64,000 bases of DNA from Alviniconcha marisindica (lineage: Eukaryota; Mollusca; Gastropoda; Provannidae): contig JABMCL010000155.1 of NCBI GenBank assembly GCA_018857735.1, forward strand, positions 425,591 through 489,590, written 5' to 3'. The notes under the pieces were generated by a model that worked only from the letters and a program-made list of their open reading frames with translations, was not told the origin of the DNA and searched no databases. Position 1 is the stretch's first letter; every line of letters begins with the position of its first letter. This document shows, one piece after another, positions 42,035-54,851 of the stretch. Both the position numbers and the translations under genes were made by a program.

Positions 42035-42867
42035 ACTGTACTAAGACTGCCCACTTTTAAAAGTGTCTCCTGTAAACTGTGTAAACAATGAGATACAGCT
42101 TTCTGGCTGGCACCCCTGGACTTACCCAAGGAGCAGGATGGTCCTGTGATTAAGAAAGTATCATGCTCTCCAACAGGAGGTTGGTTTACAAACAGGTACG
42201 TGCCCTCACTCTGCAAAGCCAGAAGATTCCCTCTCCAGTGACGACAATGCTGGTCTTCCACAGTTACAGAACAGCAATCAAAACTTGATGATATCGACGC
42301 TAAGGAAAGCCAGTTTGATGGGTACCCATCACCACCTCCATCTCGAACATCCTCGCTGAGAAGTTCAGAAGGATCCGTTGGTGTATTGTCATTAATGTCA
42401 GACTGGCGGAAGCATACGCCTTCAGCAGGATCACTCAGAAGACAGTCTTCAGTTGTCACGTGGCGGACAAATCAAGACCTGACCATGTCTGCTCAGGACA
42501 GAAGCATAGAGGCATGTAAGACCGAGCCAGTGATCCAAGGAATCAAAGGAACAAAGAAAGTGGTGGCTTCAATTGTTTAGGAGTGGAGGAAGATAACCTG
42601 GATGTCATTTATCCTCAGTCTTTAAAGATGAAAGCTGTGATGGATGAAGTGAACAACTTCCCAGCAAGCAACAGGCTCAAAGTGAGGTCTGCCTGTCCTT
42701 CTTCCTTGTTATCAGCATGTTTTGAGTCTAAGGTCTACTCGACAGACAGAGGCAGAGAGAGAGCCGTCTACCTGGGGTGTAAGAAAGCCTCCTGCGCAAG
42801 CATCAAATGCAGCGAGGCATTGGTAACTAGGGAGGTAACTCCTTGTAGTTACGTTGAGGTAACTTAG

Positions 42868-42922
42868 TAAGTAACTTGGTGTTTTACACCCAGTCAACCA
42901 TTACAGTTATATCAGGGCAAAT
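42868..42922 (+). repeat. (GTAA)n-headed dispersed repeat, copy
   Basis: gtaagtaacttggtgtttta then cacccagtcaaccattacag and ttatatcagggca. Confidence 0.75.
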
Positions 42923-43214
42923 TACACTGAGGTAAGTGTTATCTGAAATATACATTTGACCTCAACATACCACTGCAACATTATCAATGATAGTGATGCA
43001 TGCACAATCCTCACCTGTGTTCACGCACTCTTTCCTGGCACTGAAAATCTTCACTGTCCCTGGATTTATTACGTATTACTGGTGGTATGTTATTACAAAA
43101 TGTGCCCATAATCATGGACCCAAACTGTTTAGCCCTTTTTAACGTTTTCTGTTTGGATGAACAAGGTAAAGTTTTTTTTTTTCCTGGATTTTATTGTGAC
43201 CCTCATGTCTGGCA

Positions 43215-44112
43215 ATGGCCATCATGGCTACAGAAGCTGGACAGGAAAAAGAGCCAGTAGCTGGCACTTCCTTTTCCCAGCCTACTGAAAACATGGACAT
43301 ACATTTGACTGTGGCAGAACAGATGCATCAAATGCAAAAAATGATGGGGGCCATAATGAACAAATTTCAGAAACAGGAAGCACAGCATGAACAGAGTTGC
43401 CGTGGAATCAGAGATTGAATCTGTGGATGACAGCCCTGCCAGGGGCGGGCTAAGCAAAGCTCTAGAACCGACTGTGGACTCTGCCAGGGGTGATAAATCA
43501 CACAGTGGGGAAGTGAACACTGACACTGACAGTGAATTCTGTGCGGCTATTTCCCAAACCAGAGAGAGTGGTTTGAAGGTAGATATGCTAACACTGCTGG
43601 CTGCTGATCTGGAACAAAAGCATCCAGTGGGGCCCACAGTAAATGAAAAGCTTGCTGAGATTAGGAAAAGCAGATTCTGTCAGAAAATGCCTGAATCTTG
43701 ACTGAAAAGTAAAATGGACAAATACCCAGTTCCAGAGAATTGCCCTGGTGTGTCTCCACCCACCCTTAACAATGAATTAACTGATACGGGGTACGTTGAC
43801 AGAGCAACTAAGAAATCTGATGAAAGATTAGTGAACATGCAGACAATGCTGTCTGCTGCAACCTCATGTTAGCTCATGGAAGCCAAACCTCTTCATGAAT
43901 ATGCAACTGACCTCACAGATCAAATCAGTGATGGCACAGCACAAGCAGCGGGCAACGGCCACATGGCTAGCACTTCAGAATGGGCACTGACCACAGCAAA
44001 CCAAACGCTTGTGTCTTTGGGAGATACGGTTGCTATTCTTGGAATGGCACAACAGGAAATCAGTCTCTGCAGAAAACAGATTTGGGATTTCTGTGCTGAA
44101 ATAGGAGTCTGA
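43215..44112 (+). pseudogene. DIRS-like retrotransposon ORF1 (gag-like) relic
   Basis: Three broken frames in order read a coiled-coil (MHQMQKMMGAIMNKFQKQEA), then GPTVNEKLAEIRKSR, KMDKYPVPENCPGV, and LGMAQQEISLCRKQIWDF. The order 'xVxEKLA..I', 'KY..PENC' and 'LG.A..E.S..R' matches ORF1 of DIRS/Ngaro elements. In-frame stops after KMPES and ATSC and a frame change show it is dead. No tyrosine recombinase or RT was found nearby. Confidence 0.55.
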
Positions 44113-44162
44113 TTATTTGCTGCACACATACCAGGTAGAGAGAATGCTGGTGTGGAGTTGTT

Positions 44163-44200
44163 CTTACACCCAGTCAACCATGACAGTTATATCAGGGAAA
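44163..44200 (+). repeat. (GTAA)n-type dispersed repeat, partial copy
   Basis: ttacacccagtcaaccatga then cagttatatcaggg; the head is missing. Confidence 0.65.
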
Positions 44201-44957
44201 AACACATGCACGCTAAACCTAATACATCATCAATTTAAAAAACAGGAAAAAAGTGAGTAAAAACAAAAACAAAAAAACTGATCCGAAAAGCAACCCAAAC
44301 TTTATAGCTTTCCAAAATGTTTATCTCTTTAAATAGTCAAAGATGCAATCCAAAGATATGTCATCCAACAAAACCCTCAGTGACTGAGCTGTGAAATGAC
44401 ACTCCCTTGTTTCAATTAAATCAGAACAACAGGCAGACTGTGTTCTATAGTAAGAGTAAGCAACCTGTCACATATAAATACAGGTGGTTCCTCTCTTCAG
44501 TACAAAGGAGTGAGACATACATGTGACCAATGTGTAGTCAAAAGATAACAGTTTTGTGTTTCCATTTACAGACTTTCAGCAAGGGCCACCAGAGACAAAC
44601 AATGAAAAGGACGATTATCTTCTGACTCCAACAGGTGCACATGGCCCATGTTCAGTGCAGACTGCAACTGTGATATCACTGTCCACAAGTGATCTTGGGA
44701 TCAGGTGGAGCAAGCTTTGTGGCCACCGTGGCCTGGCTTATACAGCCAGCAAGTTTTGACAGCAGGCATATTGGCATGCAACAGCAGGGTAGTATGCAAT
44801 GGTTAGCCTATACCTCCCAAGACAGCACTGTCTCTCACTCAGGAGGAACACTTCATCCCCTCCTCTCCTCAACATTTGTGCCCCATGAAGTTGTTGCTGG
44901 GACTGCCATCATAGACAATGACCACATACACCAGCAACAACACAATGCAGCATGAGT

Positions 44958-45010
44958 GTAGGAACTGGTTTTTGATGCCCAGTCAACCACAATGGTTATA
45001 TCAGGGCAAT
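44958..45010 (+). repeat. (GTAA)n-type dispersed repeat, copy
   Basis: gatgcccagtcaaccacaat then ggttatatcagggcaa. Head degenerate. Confidence 0.65.
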
Positions 45011-45965
45011 GTGAATGTGGGAGACATGCGTGAGGGTGTGTAAGTATCATATAGTTTTACCTGGGGTAAATGCTTTGAATAATCTGTGAAAATGCAGCAT
45101 GATCATAGCAGTCCAAGCACTTTTCTTTGAATGCTGTGCATAAACCTAGTACAGTGTTGGGTGCAGGCCACATTAATCATATTCCGCTTGCATTGTAAAT
45201 GGAAGTAACGCCCTCCTAATGTCGTTTTGTGCGTGCTAGTTTTGTTGGTTTATTCTAACCCATCTTTGCTCTACAGCCCTGTCCATGATGCACAGGCAGT
45301 GCTGCTCGACAGTGACTGTATTTTACAATCTGATGGCTCCCACATACTGGGGCCTGGGTTTCCAGGTGTGAGTGGGACTGTTGGTGCTGTTTCTCTCCAG
45401 TTTTTTTTATCCCCTGGTCATGGAGGAATGACCCGTGAATGACCTATGGCTCCAGCTTGTCAACAGGACTTGCTAACACCGGAGACTCCTTCTCCTCCCG
45501 CTAGAGACTGTGCCAACATCAGGACCCCTTTCTCTGCTGGCTCGTTGCTGCCTCGCTGCCTACAGGAGTCTTACCTGAACAGCATCAGCGTTGCTACAAC
45601 TGTGGCAGCTCTGTCTTCTGTTGTGAAAGACTGTGGTAATAGTGTCAACTGGCAGGTGATGAGACCTGATTAGTCATTCTGAGCTAGGGTGAGCTCTGAA
45701 CAGAAGTGTTATACACCAGTAATCTTTCATCCCCCCATTCTGTATAAATAAAAGTGTAAATATCGTAACTTTGACTGTTTGTTTGGAGTGAACATCTGTT
45801 CTCTCCCATCCTAACCTATTCTAGGAACAGGTTGATTGTTTCATCTTTTCTCATTTGGGGAGGGGTGGGGGATAATTCAACAAAATTCCACAACTGAGTA
45901 CCATCGACTATTTTGTGAGCAGAGTTTTGCTCCAAGTGTCTGGGAATGATCAAGAAAAAAAGCAG

Positions 45966-46022
45966 AGAGTTAGTAACTTCATGTTTTATGCCCAGTCAAC
46001 TAGTACAGTTATATCAGGGCCA
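45966..46022 (+). repeat. (GTAA)n-type dispersed repeat, copy
   Basis: tagtaacttcatgttttatg then cccagtcaactagtacagtt and atatcagggcc. Confidence 0.65.
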
Positions 46023-46489
46023 CAAAGCAGAGACCGTGACCACTGGTGCCCAACAGGTTGATTCACTGAAGGGTCATTCCCACTTACTTGCTCCGACAAT
46101 CACTGCACCACTTAACACCGACCTAAAAGAAGCAGTTTAAATATTTGTTGAAGACGTAAACATTATGCACAGCAAAAGTGCAGCCCAAGTAAATAAAGGA
46201 AAATGTACACAAAATCTGCAAGTGTTTTGCTTCTGTTCTTCAATTCCACAGCCGCCACACCTTACACAAAACTGTTTGTTTCTAACAGTAATATTAGATA
46301 ACCAGTCAATGTTTGACCCTAACAGTAATATTAACTAGACAATTGTTTGTCTCTGCCCAGTAGTGATATCAAACAACCACTTGGCAACCATTTGTCTGTC
46401 TAACAATAATATTAACCTATTACCTGCCAAAGAATTTGTGCAGCTGAAGCAGCTCTTTCTGTAAACAGAATTTGTGCTGCTGATGCAGC

Positions 46490-48368
46490 TCCTTCTCTAA
46501 ACAGTCTTGCAGACAGGAAAAAGGCAACCAGAAACCTTCATTACAGTCTTGCAGACAGGAAAAAGGCAACCAGAAACCTTCATCACAGTCTTGCAGACAG
46601 GAAAAAGGCAACCAGAAACCTTCACTGCAGTCTTGTAGACAGGAAAAAGGCAACCAGAAACCTTCATCACAGTCTTGCAGACAGGAAAAAGGCAACCAGA
46701 AACCTTCACTTGCAGTCTTGTAGACAGGAAAAAGCAACCAGAAACCTTCATTAAGTCTTGCAGACAGGAAAAAGGCAACCAGAAACCTTCATTACAGTCT
46801 TGCAGACAGGAAAAAGGCAACCAGAAACCCTCATTACAGTCTTGCAGACAGGAAAAAGGCAACCAGAAACCCTCATTACAGTCTTGCAGACAGGAAAAAG
46901 GCAACCAGAAACCTTCATTACAGTCTTGCAGACAGGAAAAAGGCAACCAGAAACCTTCACTCAGTCTTGTAGACAGGAAAAAGACAACCAGAAACCTTCA
47001 TTAGTCTTGCAGACAGGAAAAAGACAACCAGAAACCTTCATTACAGTCTTGTAGACAGGAAAAAGACAACCAGAAACCTTCATTACAGTCTTGTAGACAG
47101 GAAAAAACAACCAGAAACCTTCATTCACAGTCTTGTAGACAGGAAAAAGACAACCAGAAACCTTCATTAGTCTTGCAGACAGGAAAAAGACAACCAGAAA
47201 CCTTCATTACAGTCTTGCAGACAGGAAAAAGACAACCAGAAACCTTCATTACAGTCTTGTAGACAGGAAAAAGACAACCAGAAACCTTCATTACAGTCTT
47301 GTAGACAGGAAAAAGACAACCAGAAACCTTCATTACAGTCTTGTAGACAGGAAAAAGACAACCAGAAACCTTCATTACAGTCTTGCAGACAGGAAAAAGA
47401 CAACCAAAAACCTTCATTAGTCTTGTAGACAGAAAAAAAGACAACCAGAAACCTTCATCACAGTCTTGTAGACAGGAAAAATACAACCAGAAACCTTCAT
47501 TACAGTCTTGCAGACAGGAAAAAGACAACCAGAAACCTTCAGCACAGTCTTGTAGACAGGAAAAAGACAACCAGAAACCTTCATTACAGTCTTGCAGACA
47601 GGAAAAGGACAACCAGAAACCTAAATTAGAGTCTTTTAGACAGGAAAAAGACAACCAGAAACCTTCATTAGAGTCTTGTAGACAGAAAAAGACAACCAGA
47701 AACCTTCATTACAGTCTTGCAGACAGGAAAAAGAAAACCAGAAACTTCATCGCAGTCTGAGACAGGAAAAAGACAACAGAAACCTTCATTACAGTCTTGT
47801 AGACAGGAAAAAGACAACCAGAAACCTTCATTACAGTCTTGCAGACAGGAAAAAGACAACCAGAAACCTTCATTACAGTCTTGTAGACAGGAAAAAGACA
47901 ACCAGAAACCTTCATTACAGTCTTGTAGACAGGAAAAAGACAACCAGAAACCTTCATTACAGTCTTGCAGACAGGAAAAAGACAACCAGAAACTTCATTC
48001 AGTCTTGCAGACAGGAAAAAGACGACCAAAAACCTTCATTGACAGTCTTTAGACAGGAAAAAGATAACCAGAAACCTTCATTCAGTCTTGTAGACAGGAA
48101 AAAGACAACCAGAAACCTTCATCAGTCTTGTAGACAGGAAAAAGACAACCAGAAACCTTCATTACAGTCTTGTAGACAGGAAAAAGACAACCAGAAACCT
48201 TCATCGCAGTCTTGTAGACAGGAAAAAGACAACCAGAAACTTTCATTACAGTCTTGCAGACAGGAAAAAGACAACCAGAACCCTTTATTACAGTCTTGCA
48301 GACAGGAAAAAGACAACCAGAACCCTTCATTACAGTCTTGCAGACAGGAAAAAGACAACCAGAACCAC
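46490..48368. repeat. 42-bp minisatellite, about 44 copies
   Basis: Unit attacagtcttgtagacagg + aaaaagacaaccagaaaccttc. The first about 10 copies carry aaaggcaacc and the rest aaagacaacc, so two blocks expanded separately. A 42-bp unit is 14 codons, which opens long frames on both strands. These lack starts, splice sites or domain character and are not called as genes. Confidence 0.94.
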
Positions 48369-48550
48369 TGATTTTCTAACCTTTTGCCTCCCCTGAGCAC
48401 GCATGAACAGTGGGAACTTGAGCAGGATGCGCCACGGTGTCTTCCTGGCAGATGGGAAACACTTGGCCATGCATGTCATATGATGTGATAAGGGCAGGAG
48501 AAGGCTTAATTAAAATAACAAATGGGGAAAGGCCTGTCACCTATCAAAGA

Positions 48551-48722
48551 AAGGGCCGAGCTCAAAAGCACATGTCATGACCTCACCATGTGTCACTGAA
48601 CCAGTGGCCTGCATGACACCTCAATGCCATGACGCGGGAGGGCTGAGCTCAAAAGCACACGTCATGACCTCACCATGTGTCCCTGAACCAGTGGCCTGCA
48701 TGACACCTCAATGCCATGACAT
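48551..48722. repeat. Two-copy duplication, about 87 bp
   Basis: gagctcaaaagcacatgtca ... cctcaatgccatgac occurs twice in tandem with few differences. Confidence 0.85.
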
Positions 48723-48997
48723 AGTCAGATAGACACAGGTGTCTCCGGGATTGTCTCAAAATTGCATACAGTGTCACTGAGTGATGCAGAGCTGCACCCA
48801 AAATACATTTGATGCAGGAAAATGCAGTTTTTACACAACATTTCACAAGCAAGCGCAACCCCAGATAAACTAATATACATGGAGACTGGAATCTCTTATG
48901 AGACAGTTGTGGCGCAATATCACAAATCATATCCAATAAATGCTTAAATAACTCCACCATATTTCAGTCATCACTACAAGATTTGAAGCTGTAATAT

Positions 48998-49019
48998 AAT
49001 ACATTATATATATATATAT

Positions 49020-49072
<53 letters not shown>
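48998..49072. repeat. (TA)n microsatellite
   Basis: Interrupted TA tract. Confidence 0.95.
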
Positions 49073-49074
<2 letters not shown>

Positions 49075-49336
49075 AAACATACTACAGATTCCTAGAACAC
49101 AAAAGTACATGACATAAGATATATGTTAGAAAGTGCTCAGAGTAATGCTCTTCTGTCAAGCCCATCCTTCTCACCCAGACAACTAGCTGCGCAGGTTGGG
49201 TTTGGGGCCCCCACAGGACTAGCAGACATGGGTGTAGCCCAAGTGATGGAAGACAGAGCTTGCACATGATTTACATAAATGCCTGAGAAATTCCAGGCAC
49301 TAACATAATGTTAAGTTTGCACGAATCAGCAGTTTG

Positions 49337-49512
49337 CCAACTGGGCCATTCTGGTTAGTCAAACAGGTCCATTTGCTACAATTTGTCAAGTACACCATCC
49401 ACACTTATTCTAAAATGAAGACATTGCCATTCTGGTTAGTCAAACAGGTCCACTTACTACAATCTATCAAGTACACCATCCACATTTATTCTAAAATGAA
49501 GAGATTGTCCAG
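49337..49512. repeat. Two-copy duplication, about 93 bp
   Basis: gccattctggttagtcaaac ... ttattctaaaatgaag repeated twice. It may lie in or near the NGLY1 3' UTR; an AATAAA on the minus strand is at 49767-49772. Confidence 0.85.
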
Positions 49513-49904
49513 ACAAAATCTTCACACACAGGCAGGCTAACTTTGTTATGGGGCAGGTGGGGTGGGGAGGAATCTGTGAAGAAAGACACTGATCATTATA
49601 GCAGCAAGTGGTGCATGATTGTAAAATCTGGCTGAGAAGTAAGAAATAAGACAAAAGGTCGAGTTTTTAAAATAAACAAAGCAATGTGAACATTTTCAAC
49701 AAAATTCCCCTTGGTGAGCAACAGACACATAGCTATAATGGAGCACTCATATTTTTTAATCTTGTGTTTATTGGGGAGTTTTGTTTTGTTTTTCTCTTCT
49801 TCTAAATGCTGGATATCACTCCTGTTTAGATCTTTCCTAAGTATTAAAGTCAAAATCAGTCATATGATTAGGCAGCCTACTTATGCCACCCTAAGCTACA
49901 CTTA

Positions 49905-50045
49905 TTCCAACAATATTTTCAGCATGGATTTTGACAATACCAGCTTCCAGCAACAGCTTTCAGCATGGATTTTGACAATACCGGCTTCCAACAACAGCTT
50001 TGAGCATGGATTTTGACTATACTGGGCTTCCAGCATGGATTTTAA
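49905..50045. repeat. About 43-bp tandem repeat, 3-4 copies
   Basis: Unit cagcatggattttgacaata + ccagcttccaacaacagcttt. A further 48-bp dimer (tttttgaccatgctgattcc) lies at 50825-50918, beyond the NGLY1 stop. Confidence 0.85.
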
Positions 50046-50990
50046 CCACTTGGTCACTTTGCTTCTCAAGCTCTTAGTACATGTTACAAACGCCAGAAAA
50101 AAAACCCATGTAAAATGAACATAACCATGCTGATGTAAACAAGTGCTGTTGACAAAATACAGAAACAAAAAGAGGTACAACAGAACGCCATTTCACACAC
50201 AAAAACAAACAGATTGCACAATGCAAATGGTAAACATTAAGTATCTGCTGAATTGCAAATTCATAATACATAATATTATTTACTGACAATCTCGCACCAC
50301 ATATATACAAGGGCAAGCAAACAACCAGGTAAATAGGGAGACCTTATCTACCATCTACCACATCCCCCTCCACCCACCATACACCTAAGCTAACACATAC
50401 ACCCTTTTTCCAATGATTATCAAAATGTGGACCACAGGTCAATAGTCTAGCATGTGCCTAAATATAAACCCTTCTTGATTCATAGGTAAATTGTACCTTA
50501 ATGCGACATCTTCTTGTTCTTCATTTGAATTTCCTTGGCCATGCTGTCTAAACCCGAGTCTCACTCACCTCCAAGGTCAGACCAAGGAAACAAATTATGC
50601 TCACATCACAACAACACCGTGTAATTATTGTATTCTGCTGTGTACCTTTTCTCACTTAGCTGTCTCCCAAACCAAATGTTGGACAAAACCTCAATGTACA
50701 GCTCTCCTTCGTTCAAGCTCACGGTCTCACCCCTCCATTTTTTTTTTTTTTTTAAATCATCTAAACTCAGTACTCAACAGTATGATTCTATGAAACTGCA
50801 TGTTTCAATTTTAAATACCGACAGTTTTTGACCATGCTGATTCCCAGAACATTCAAACAAAAAATACCACAATTTTTGACCATGCTGATTCCCAGAACAT
50901 TCAAACAAAAAGTACCACCCCAAAAAAACAGGAAAAGGAGTAAGAGGAAAAGGCACACAGCAGCACCAGATGCTGACTCCAGCTGTTGGC

Positions 50991-51163
50991 TCAGCCAAGG
51001 TGCAGAATGACCTCAAAGGGGAAGTCACTGTCGTCAAGGCTCTGGCGGAAGAGCTGAGCATGTTGCCAGGCAACACTGCCCTGACCCCCGCTCAACATGG
51101 CTGATATTGTCAGAACATGCCCTCCTTCCAGATCAAAGGTCATGAAGTCATTCAGCTGGGGAC
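50991..51163 (-). CDS. NGLY1: NGLY1 exon 6 (terminal, PAW end)
   Basis: Acceptor gctgcttgcag. Encodes [20 protein letters not shown] ... [15 protein letters not shown] ... FEVILHLG and the TGA at 50993-50991. Confidence 0.93.
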
Positions 51164-54100
51164 CTGCAAGCAGCATGCAGAAGTAAATATTATCAACTTG
51201 TGTGAGTCTGTACCTGTATGTGTGTGTGTGCGCTCGCGCTTTGGTAGATGCGTTCTTGTCTCAACAGGAAACTGTTCTCTTTTTGAAATGTTAATCACAT
51301 TCCTTGAGAATGACCAGCAGAGAAAGTGACATAATTCCTCTTGTAGTCTTAATAAACCTTTGCGAAACACCTTGGGTCAGTATAACCACTGCATAATGTC
51401 CTACATATGGTTTGAACAGAGGGTACTGAGAAGACACCATTAAAACTGAAACAGTTCATCAAATGACATAATGTCAGAATGGTTTACATTCTGAGCATAT
51501 TGTTTATCACCTCTAATGAAAACTACCAGCCCCTCCCTAAATCCGGAGCAACCTGTCCACACAAGCAGCTGAACAGGGACCCCCGGGAATCTGCTTCCAT
51601 AAATATTTCATACATCAACAGCCTACCTTCCACAGAAAAGCACTGGTCATTGGAGCAGATTCTCCACTTGACGACGCCATTCTCATACACTGCACTGGAG
51701 GCCTTCAACTGCACTTTGTTGATGCGCAGATCTTCGCCTGGACACAGTGAATAAAGAAGCCATCAAAAACTGACAGGTGTTCACCCAAATGTACTAGCAG
51801 CCATTAAAGGCAGCTAGTCTCTCCCACTCCGTTTGTTCACCTTCCATGGTAAAAATACCCCCCAGATCTTACCTCTGAAATGACTATCACTATTTAATGA
51901 AAGGGCATTTAAAAGGCATTATTTTATTTTCTAGGCTCTTTTTTGCAGTCGTTGCTGTTTGTTGGTACAGCGTTTTAAGGATATAATGAAGAGAGAAAGA
52001 AAAGAAGGCAAAGCAATATGAATGTATACTTAGTTACATACATTCTGTTCAGACTGATCTCTACAAATACACGGTTGTTTTTGCACACTGTTTTCATTAC
52101 TGACTACTCTGTGTCAGAGAAAAGGTACGAAAAGAAAGACCCAGCGACACCCAAACAAAAGTCTGATCTCACTTTTCGGTTATTTAATTGGTTAATGCCT
52201 GACACAAAAGACACAATAAGCCACTTTTGTTCTTAACTTGAAACTGACCATGGTTTGCTACCTATTACGCCAATCTACCCACCTGAAAAATCAAACTTCC
52301 AGCAGATTTCCCCAGAGTCGGCGCCCTCATTCCTGGCCAGGTAGGCCATCTTCCAGTCACTCTCCTCCTTCCTGAACACATTGAGACTACTGGCGCATGA
52401 ATGCCATTTCCCTGTGGATACATCATGCGACGATGCACGTACGTACACGTCCCGGGCACAGCTGTACTTGATGTGCACCACTTCACTGTGCTTCTCCTCT
52501 TCCAGAAGATGGAACACATACTGGCGCTGACTGGATTGTGCAGCAGCAGACCTGCCCAGCTCACCACGCCCCAGTCTCCAGGCCACAGACCCTGTGGTAC
52601 GTCCTGGAAGGCTCTCGCTGGCCTCTGTCTTGATGGTGACAAACTCCACCAGCTCCACCACCAGCCTCTGCAGCATCTCCTGTCTCCTGGGCTCCGGCAT
52701 CGCCTGAAGCTTGCGCTTGAAGATGTTATGCACCACACCCACCAGCCACGTCTCGCGACACTCGTTGCGCCGAGCAAGGAGCTCGCGGTGCTTGACGGAG
52801 TACCGCCAGGTCACGTCCTGGACCTCGTCTTTAGAGAAAGCCAGGATGTAGGTCAGCTTCTTGCCCCAGCCCTTCTCATACAGCAAGGGCTTGTCGCACA
52901 CATTCTCACAGGGATCGCAGTGCAGCCAGCGCCGCTGAGCTACGGAGTACACCTCCGTCCACACGTGATCAGTCCAGTCCAGCACGTACCTGGCTTCAAA
53001 GCCCAGGGCCCGGCAGCACAGGGTGAAGCAGTTGGCCCACTCCCCGCACCTGCCCCTCCGCGTCTCCAGCAGTTTACCTGGATGATTGTACCTGGGGAAG
53101 CGGGTAGGGACCCCACAGGTGTCACACTGGTGAGTTTCCACTCGACTTCCTCCCCACACTTCCTCTGCGGGGGTTGGGGTGGTGCTCCCGGCGTGGCGGG
53201 TCCGTCCCCCACATGTGTCGCATGGTGGGGAATCTACCCACTGGAAAAAAGACTTCTTAAACCAGTCAAGCAGTTCCAACAGCAAGCAGTCATCCAGATT
53301 TGTTTCACACATGTTCCTTCCGCCTGAGGGTGGGTAGTTCAAACGTTCTTCTGCTTTTTCTTTGAGCATGGCAATGGGGATGGTGGTCCTGGCTTTGTGC
53401 TGTAGGTTTGGGTCTTCATACAGCATCACGTGTGACATGGTTGACTGGATCCGCCGCAAGAAGTCTGCCTCTCTCATCTGGAACAGATTATAACTCTAGC
53501 TACCATAAACAAATCAAACAAACAAACGAAAAAAGGGCCAGAAAAGAAAGAAGAGAAATGCCCAATCACATCATGTTCAATATATTATTATATACTTTGC
53601 ATTATTAAGCAGGTAGAAATCTCTCATATGACCTTTACAGCTATCACAGGGGGATTTAGCACATGTATTAGAAATGCAATTATTATAAAACACATGAAAG
53701 CTTTGGTAACTGTGACCAATTCCAACTTCAGTTACAGGAATGCTTGGATATTTCTTGGCAGTTTACCGCTATGTTTAATTTCAGTGTGTTCACATGTATG
53801 AGCCCCAAAGAAAATGTAAGCACTTCAGTCTATATATATTTTTTATTTTTTTAAATGCTACTATTATGATTTTAATCCCCAGTTGTCTAAGCGATAAAAG
53901 TTCTTATTTTACAATAAGGGCAGGGGTACCCTACCACATTATTACTCTTAGACTGAAGTAAATAGTAAAATACCCACAGTCCAAGCATTATTAGTCTTAG
54001 ACTAAAGCAAACACCCACAGTCCAATCACATCAGCAGTGCTGTGGACAAAATTGATGTCCCATTATTTTACTTCCCATGACATTATTTTACTTCCCACGT

Positions 54101-54680
54101 GTTGAGTGACTTAAGTTTTCTGGATCCATGGACCAGAAAGCTTTCATTGCTCACCATGAAACTAGTTCTGTCAAACACTGACAACCACAGGGTGCTGAAC
54201 TGACTAAGCTTTCCATCACCACATCACCAGTATTTGTAACTCAACTGAGTCAATCAGAAGAATCTGACCAAAAAGAGTATCCTCCAAACAGCCCTGAAGA
54301 CTGCCATGGTGGAAGAAAAAAATAAAAACTACTTAAAAAGAAAAAAAGTAGTTCTTCTTCTGACAATCACCAACATTCTCAACAATTTACTTGCTTCTAG
54401 TACTGTTCCCTCTGATTTCAAAACAGCAGCAGCAGATGTGAAACCTAGTTAAAGAAGCCATCATTTGATCCAGCAGAGTACTGAATAATCACAGACCCAT
54501 TTTAAACCCACTGTCTCAAAACCTCCAGAGAAATATGTTCTTCAAGAGCATGCCTTGCATCTGTCTGCACATGATCTGCTCAAAATCCACCAGTCCGCTT
54601 ACTGGTCCATGCACAGCATGGAGGCTGTTCTCCTTCACACACTCAATCACCTTTGTAAGTGTGTGCACCTCCTTTTTACA

Positions 54681-54716
<36 letters not shown>

Positions 54717-54761
54717 CGTGTGTGCAGAAAATCCTCTTTGTATGTGTGTGTGTATGGTGTG

Positions 54762-54796
<35 letters not shown>

Positions 54797-54813
54797 TGTG
54801 TGTACAGAAACTC

Positions 54814-54851
<38 letters not shown>

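Larger units (their letters stand above)
44201..46440. other. Intergenic, unassigned
   Basis: Apart from the two dispersed repeats, I see only short frames (44556-44759, 45227-45442, 45446-45673) with no recognisable domain and no splice support. They may be further decay products of the upstream DIRS-like element. Confidence 0.35.

Noticed and set aside
46420..48400. Many 100-180-codon frames on both strands
   Set aside because: Artefact of a 42-bp repeat divisible by three; all copies of one peptide, with frames broken by indels.
52401..53327. 308-codon plus-strand frame
   Set aside because: Lies wholly antisense to NGLY1 exon 4, whose protein is unmistakable; GC-rich coding exons often leave antisense frames open.
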